From Scortum barcoo (taxonomy: Eukaryota; Chordata; Actinopteri; Centrarchiformes; Terapontidae), in contig CM041533.1 in assembly GCA_023238725.1 (NCBI GenBank), positions 25,529,766-25,593,765 of the forward strand: a stretch of 64,000 nucleotides of DNA, given 5' to 3'. Position 1 is the stretch's first letter; each line of letters begins with the position of its first letter. Below, one piece after another: positions 59,521-64,000 of the stretch. A program made the translations under genes and the position numbers. The notes below the pieces were generated by a model that saw only the letters and a program-made list of their open reading frames with translations, was not told the DNA's origin and searched no databases.

Positions 59521-60170
59521 GTAGTGCTGAACAATGTTTAAATGAGAGAACATTAATTCTGGCAGAAGGAGTTCAAACCAATCTGATAGACACAGTTGCA
59601 GCTGAGAGTCTTTCCCTGTGTGTTCAAATTTAACTTTCAAAGTTAAATGTAAAATATAAAAACCATTTCTTTATAGTGTGTGACAGATTAAAAAAACCCA
59701 TAAAACATTCAACCACTGCTATGAAGAATCGTAATATCACAACATGAGCACTGGTGAGAGCATTTTGGATTAAACAGCACAAATTGCTTCTCAACATACA
59801 AACACGGATCAGAATAGGTGTTTGTATTGGGTTTGGTTTGTTTTTTTTTACATCTAGCAGGGTGCTTATAGTTATCAGTAAGTTGTCTGTATTTTCCGTT
59901 CAGTGTAATATCCTTAAATGTAACTAAATACAGTCCAGTAAAGCAAAAAACAGCTGTGTGATGTTACTTGTTGGTTTAGATTGCATGACTCTGGTCTGGA
60001 AATAATTCTATTTATCTAACATCAGTAATTAGTCATTCATTTGAGTGAAAGGGGAAGGTAATCATAGTACTCATGATATTATGTTTAGTTTGCCAGTAAA
60101 ATCATCAGTAAAATCAGATTGTTTTCATTATTTTATTGGTTGCACTTTGTTTATTGTTTTAATAAATTGC
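59521..60170. other. Non-coding stretch
   Basis: AT-rich spacer between the LINE tail and the 18-bp repeat array. Nothing was recognised. Confidence 0.4.
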
Positions 60171-60184
60171 TTAGGGTCATGGTT

Positions 60185-60368
60185 AGTGGGGACTAAGTGG
60201 GTGTTGGGAACTTTGTGGGTGGTGGGGACTAAGGGGGTGTTAGGGATTAAGTGGGTAGTGGGGACTAAGTGGATAATGGGGACTAAGTGGGTGATGGGGA
60301 CTAAGTGGATGTTGGGGATTAAGTGGGTAATGGGGACTAAGTGGGTGGTTGGGATTTAGTGGGTGGTG
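60185..60368 (-). repeat. 18-bp minisatellite array (block C)
   Basis: About ten tandem 18-bp units of the type GGGGACTAAGTGGGTGNT on the plus strand, with single-base variation. On the minus strand they read as hexapeptides such as VPTTHL, VPITHL, IPNTPL and VPTNHD, with one stop codon. They share the hexapeptide pattern of blocks at 60600-60800 and 61690-61880, so this is probably decayed or read-through coding sequence and not a random satellite. Confidence 0.8.
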
Positions 60369-60455
60369 GGGACATCATGGTCTGGGAGCACATCATTATT
60401 GGTTGGAACAATTAGTCTTTTCTCCTGCCCTTTTCGTCTTTCTGCTCTCCTCCCC

Positions 60456-61160
60456 CTACTTTGGTTTCTCCTCCTTCTGTTCTTCTTTCTTCTCCTCCTC
60501 TTTGAGGTTCCTCTTTTTTCCATCCCTTCTCTTCCTATTCTTCCTCTTATGTCCTCTCTTCCTCACTGTAGCATGGCTATGTTCAGTTATTTCATTAGGA
60601 GTGAGGACTTTGTGGATGGTGAGGACACCGTGGTCAAGTGTGGGCAGGAGTGTTGGTGGGTTTCTGGGAGGTGGGGAGATCATGGACGGGGGCACATCAT
60701 TGTTGCTGGTAACTTTCTGGGTGGTGGTGACTTTGTGGTCAGAGGGCACATCATCGTTGGAGAGGAATTTCTGGGTGGTGGAGTCATCGTGGTTGATGGA
60801 GACCTCAGCTTTCTCTGAGATCTCCATACTGTGAAACAGTTTGCTAATGTATGAAGGCTTGCTGCTGCTCTCATCTGAAAGGGCGTGGTGGAGGGATAGT
60901 GACAGGATGGTGTCACATCCTTCCTCTTCTCTTCCTCCAACTTGTGCTTTTTTCTGCCTTCTTTGTCTGCCTGCTCTCTTCTTTCTCCTTTTGTTCTTCC
61001 TCCTTATCTTCTCCTTGCTTCTCCTTCTCTTATTGGCTGCTCTCTTTTTTCCACTTTTTCTGTTCTTACCCCTCCTCCCCCTCTTATGCTTCCTCCTCCT
61101 CCTCACTGCGGCTTGCTTTTGTTCACTGTCATCAGGGTGAGAAGTTTCATGTCGTCCCAT
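60456..61160 (-). CDS. Repetitive Lys/Arg-rich and hexapeptide protein, unidentified
   Basis: A 234-codon open frame. Residues about 17-75 form an extremely basic module (RRRRKHKRGRRGKNRKSGKK and on). A neutral/acidic stretch then contains the six-residue units VSINHD, DSTTQK, FLSNDD, VPSDHK, VTTTQK and VTSNND. From about residue 197 a second basic module follows (RKRGHKRKNRKRRDGKKRN), ending EEEKKEEQKEEKPK. The two basic modules look like duplicates. The first ATG may not be the true start, since the frame could be entered by splicing. It is probably part of the same gene as 61663-61925. Predicted intrinsically disordered. No known family was recognised. Chance openness of purine-rich DNA is the main alternative, but the shared hexapeptide argues against it. 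Confidence 0.4.
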   Translation of the reverse strand: MGRHETSHPDDSEQKQAAVRRRRKHKRGRRGKNRKSGKKRAANKRRRSKEKIRRKNKRRKKRAGRQRRQKKAQVGGREEEGCDTILSLSLHHALSDESSSKPSYISKLFHSMEISEKAEVSINHDDSTTQKFLSNDDVPSDHKVTTTQKVTSNNDVPPSMISPPPRNPPTLLPTLDHGVLTIHKVLTPNEITEHSHATVRKRGHKRKNRKRRDGKKRNLKEEEKKEEQKEEKPK

Positions 61161-61469
61161 TCCTGCAGATACTCTTCATCTTGAACATTCTCAAAACCTT
61201 CATCGACCTCAGGCTCCTGTTCCTCCTGCATCTTCTGTTCTTCCTGTTTCTTCTGCTCCTTCTTTTCCTCCTGCTACTCCTGCATCTCCTGTTCCTCCTG
61301 CGTCTCCTGCTCCTCCTGCATCTCCTGCTCCTCCTGCTCCTCCTGCATCTCCTACTCCTCTTGTTCCCCTGTTCCTTTGGCACCTTCTGTTCCTCCTGCT
61401 ACTCCTGCGATAACAGCAGGTTCTGCTTAAGCACTGTGAAGGGGGATAGGTGCTCTGGGCTACCGTACA
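61147..61469 (-). other. Putative exon with Gln/Glu repeat
   Basis: An acceptor AACTCCAG precedes 61469 on the minus strand. In phase 0 it opens VYGSPEHLSPFTVLKQNLLL, then SQE and a stop. The following array of CAGGAG, GAGCAG and ATGCAG words (about 61230-61400) is open in several frames. One frame reads QEEQEEQEMQEEQETQEEQE and, beyond one stop, EPEVDEGFENVQDEEYLQEW then DDMKLL. The clear amino-acid character of both ends suggests a real exon with a length-unstable repeat that has shifted frame, or a decaying gene. Confidence 0.3.
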
Positions 61470-61662
61470 CCTGGAGTTTGAAGAGACAACAGGTCAAAGG
61501 TACACTTTGTGTTGTTGATGTTTATCCAGGTCTAATACTTTTAATGTTGTTAACAATTTATTACTTTCACTTACTTACAATAAACATCTAAAGACTAGTG
61601 TTAAATTTATTTATACAAGCTCAAACATCAGTGGAAGGTGAGCAGCTAGATAAAAACTGCAC

Positions 61663-61925
61663 CTTTCTGAAGCAGAAGGCCACAGAGCAGAAGTCTGGAA
61701 GCTCCACCGCAGATTCGTTCTCGTCAGAAGATTCGTCCTGATCAGAGGATTCGTCCTCGTCATCACGGCTGGCAGGATCATCGTGGTTGGTAGGGTTATC
61801 ATGTTTGGTGGAGTCACCGTGGTTGGCAGGGCCATTGAGGTCAGCAGGGTTATCATAGTGGGTGGTATTATTAGTGTGACTAGATTCTTCTTCGTCACTC
61901 AATTCAGAGGATTTGTTTGCCTTTC
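61663..61925 (-). CDS. Putative acidic Ser/Asp-rich exon (SCPP-like character)
   Basis: The exon begins after a strong acceptor (TGTGTTCCCTTCAG) and ends at a weaker AAAG|GTGCAG donor. It is 263 nt with 87 full codons. It reads KANKSSELSDEEESSHT, then the hexapeptides NNTTHY, DNPADL, NGPANH, GDSTKH, DNPTNH, DDPASR, DDEDES, SDQDES and SDENES, and ends AVELPDFCSVAFCFRK. Ser-x-Glu/Asp clusters like these are FAM20C-type phosphorylation sites typical of secreted calcium-binding phosphoproteins (starmaker, osteopontin-like), but the resemblance is compositional. Read through instead, an ATG at 61980 gives a hydrophobic leader MSSFIMTYCMMVVAVFPSG, which may be intronic. No upstream exon was found. 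Confidence 0.35.
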
Positions 61926-61989
61926 CTGAAGGGAACACAGCAACAACCATCATGCAGTAAGTCATGATAAAGGAGGACATTATTTTTAT

Positions 61990-62285
61990 CTCGAATGAAA
62001 TTTCAACAAGACATTCCTCAAAAGTTCAAAAAACACTGGGGAAAAGCATCTCTAAAATTCGTCCATTAATCTAATTGTGTGTTTAAATACCATAACTATA
62101 TTTAAGTGACACATATTCTAACATCCTGTTATCAAAATAGTAAGTGTCCTGTGCTTCTGTTACCATGACATAAGTCTAGGTTAGTCTATGTATCCCAGCT
62201 AGCACCTACTTTCAAAATAGCTGGTGTCTTCTGTGTTCACTAATTGAGGGACAATTAGTGAACACATTAGTGAATTGGTTTAGGA
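61990..62285. other. Spacer between repetitive gene and LINE
   Basis: No gene signal. If the acidic exon has a signal-peptide exon upstream, it should lie here or beyond, but none is convincing. Confidence 0.35.
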
Positions 62286-62289
62286 GGTT

Positions 62290-64000
62290 GTTCCAATCCA
62301 CACCCAGGAAGAAATGATGTGCCTTCACCTCTCTGGCTCCTCCTGGATAAGAAATAAGACAAACATGGCATTTAAGCTAGGTGAGGACACGCGCCTAGCC
62401 TGGAAAGAGAGTCTCAAAACCATATAGGAAAGCCCTGTGTAATGCCAGAGCAGCCTACTATTATTCAGCATTAATAGAGGAGAGGAAAATAAGAACTGCC
62501 CTAGGTTTCTTTTTCAGCACTGTAAGCCAGGCTGACACAGAGTCATAGCTCTATTGAACCCCGCATCCCCTTGAGGTTTAAGTAGTAATGATTTCATGAG
62601 CTTTCTTTAATAACAAGATTTTGAATATTAGGGAAAAAATTTATCAGGACCTGCTCTCGTCTGACTCTGACTCTTTTTGTCTGACTCTTTTTGTCTAAGA
62701 TCCTAGGGAAAGCCGTTGCCAGCCAGTTATGTAAGTATCTCCACAGTAATAGTCTTTTTGAAGATTTTCAGTAAGGATTTAGAGCTCACCATAGCACTGA
62801 AACAGCACTTGCAAAAGTCACTAATGACATGTTGACAGCATCAGATAGAGGGCTTCTGTCTGTACTTGTCCTGTTAGACCTCAGTGCTGCCTTTGATACA
62901 GTTGAGCATCACATTCTGTTGGCTGAGAATGGAAAAACTGCTTGGTATTAAAGAGTCTACATTAAACTGGTTCAGATCATACTTATCAGATCGGTCTCAG
63001 TTTGTCCATATTAACAATGAATCCTCTGTGCATACTAAAGTCTGTCATGGAGTTCCACAAGGTTCAGTGCTAGGTCCAATTCTATTTATTTTGTATATGC
63101 TGCCCTCTTGGCAATATATCAGGAGGCACTCCATAGGATTTCCATTGTTATGCTGATGACACCCAATTATATTTATCAATGGAGCCAGACAAAACTGATC
63201 AGCTCCTGAAACTCCAGGCCTGCCTTAAAGATATAAGAGGCTTGGATGACAAGAAATTTCCTGCTGTTGAACTCATAAATAGATAAAACTGAAGTGATCC
63301 TATTAGGTCCTGAAACACCTGAGGAACACGCTTTCTCTCCTAAGATAGCCTTGCTGGATGGCATTAACTCGGCCTCCAGCACCACTGTAAGGGACCTTCT
63401 GTGTTTTATTTGATCAGGATATGTCCTTCGACACCCATATTCAAGCATATTTCAAGGTTTGCCTTTTACCACCTGTGCAACATCTCAAAAATTAGGCACT
63501 TTCTGCCCCAAAGCGAGTCCATGCATTTGTCTCTTCCAGGCTGGATTATTGTAATTCACTTTTAATCAGGCTGCCCAAACAAGTCGTTAAAGACTCTACA
63601 GCTGGTCCAGAATGCCGCTGCTCGGGTGCTGACTAAAACCAGGAAAAGAGACCATATTACTCCAGTATTGGCTTCTCTGCATTGGCTCCCTGTAAAATTT
63701 AGAGTGGATTTTAAAATCCTACTCCTCACATATAAGGCTCTACATGGTCTGGCACCATCATATCTTAATGAATTGATTACTCCTTATCAACCGACTAGAG
63801 TGCTGCGCTCCCAAAACGCAGGCTTACTTGTAGTTCCCAGGGTTTCCAGAAGTAGTCTAGGGGGCAGAGCCTTCAGCTATCAGGCCCCTGTTCTCTGGAA
63901 CCAGCTCCCAGTCTGGGTCCGAGAGGCAGACACAGTGTCAGTGTTTAAGAATAGACTTAAAACCTTCCTTTTTGATAAAGCTTATAGTTAGGGTGGGCAC
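62290..64000 (+). mobile_element. LINE (L2/CR1-group), 5'-truncated, runs off window
   Basis: Plus-strand polyprotein in several frames: AYYSALIEERKIRTALGF (about 62450), NDFMSFLNNKILNIREKI (about 62590), GKAVASQLCKYL and GFRAHHSTETALAKVTNDML (about 62710-62830), motif A VLLDLSAAFDTVEHHILL (about 62870), WFRSYLSDRSQFVHINNES and the motif B segment HGVPQGSVLGPILFILYMLP (62970-63105), motif C YADDTQLYLSM (about 63150), and the C-terminal frame 63626-63991 (ASLHWLPVKFRVDFKILLL, YKALHGLAPSYLNEL, WNQLPVWVREADTVSVFKN). Stops and frameshifts separate the pieces, so it is inactive. The 5' endonuclease was not found and the 3' end lies outside. Confidence 0.9.

Noticed and set aside
60045..60359. Plus-strand KWVMGT-type repeat protein
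   Set aside because: The 18-bp array is also open on the plus strand, but only the minus reading shares residues with the two other repeat blocks.
60349..61591. Leu/Phe/Ser-rich plus-strand frames
   Set aside because: Complement of purine-rich repeats; membrane-like composition is an artefact of CTT/CTC codons.
1..64000. CRISPR arrays, operons, bacterial or phage genes
   Set aside because: The window is vertebrate genomic DNA; the repeats found are microsatellites, minisatellites and transposon ends.

Overview
This window is AT-rich vertebrate DNA, almost certainly from a ray-finned (teleost, probably percomorph-like) fish. The evidence is one intron-containing vertebrate gene with short GT-AG introns, many CA/GT microsatellites, and a mixture of IR/DR Tc1-like transposons, several LINE families, a Penelope-like fossil and other dispersed repeats typical of teleosts. 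The genus cannot be settled from sequence alone.

The one gene I can identify with certainty is klhl20, on the minus strand. Thirteen coding exons (46340-54886) join into exactly 1830 nt, 609 codons plus a stop, which is the length of human KLHL20. It has a BTB domain, a BACK domain and six Kelch blades. A non-coding first exon lies near 55715-55800, beside a perfect ETS core, and the 3' UTR runs below 46340.

Layout: 1-9396 is gene-poor, with a LINE reverse-transcriptase fossil at 1346-2105. 9397-11064 is a degenerate Tc1-like element with about 320-bp inverted arms. 11515-14358 is a nearly complete but frameshifted APE-type LINE with an imperfect target-site duplication. 15050-16250 is a Penelope-like RT fossil. 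16.5-22.8 kb holds weak hints of transcription units: an X-box, a TATA box with a short signal-anchor exon, a CpG-rich exon-like block and an isolated splice acceptor. 22.8-46 kb is mostly non-coding, with a second Tc1-like element, LINE fragments, a tRNA-like SINE/dispersed repeat and a hAT-like MITE. 46.3-55.9 kb is klhl20. 57.35-57.69 kb has an E2F-like site followed by two spliced-looking exons on the plus strand. 62.3-64.0 kb is a LINE that runs off the window.

The most unusual region is 60.18-61.93 kb, minus strand. Three separated blocks of an 18-bp repeat all read as hexapeptides (type xPTNHx / VPTTHL), alternating with duplicated Lys/Arg-rich cassettes and a Gln/Glu repeat. This looks like a lineage-specific, highly repetitive, disordered protein gene, intact or decaying. 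The acidic Ser/Asp/Glu block resembles secretory calcium-binding phosphoproteins, but no family could be assigned.
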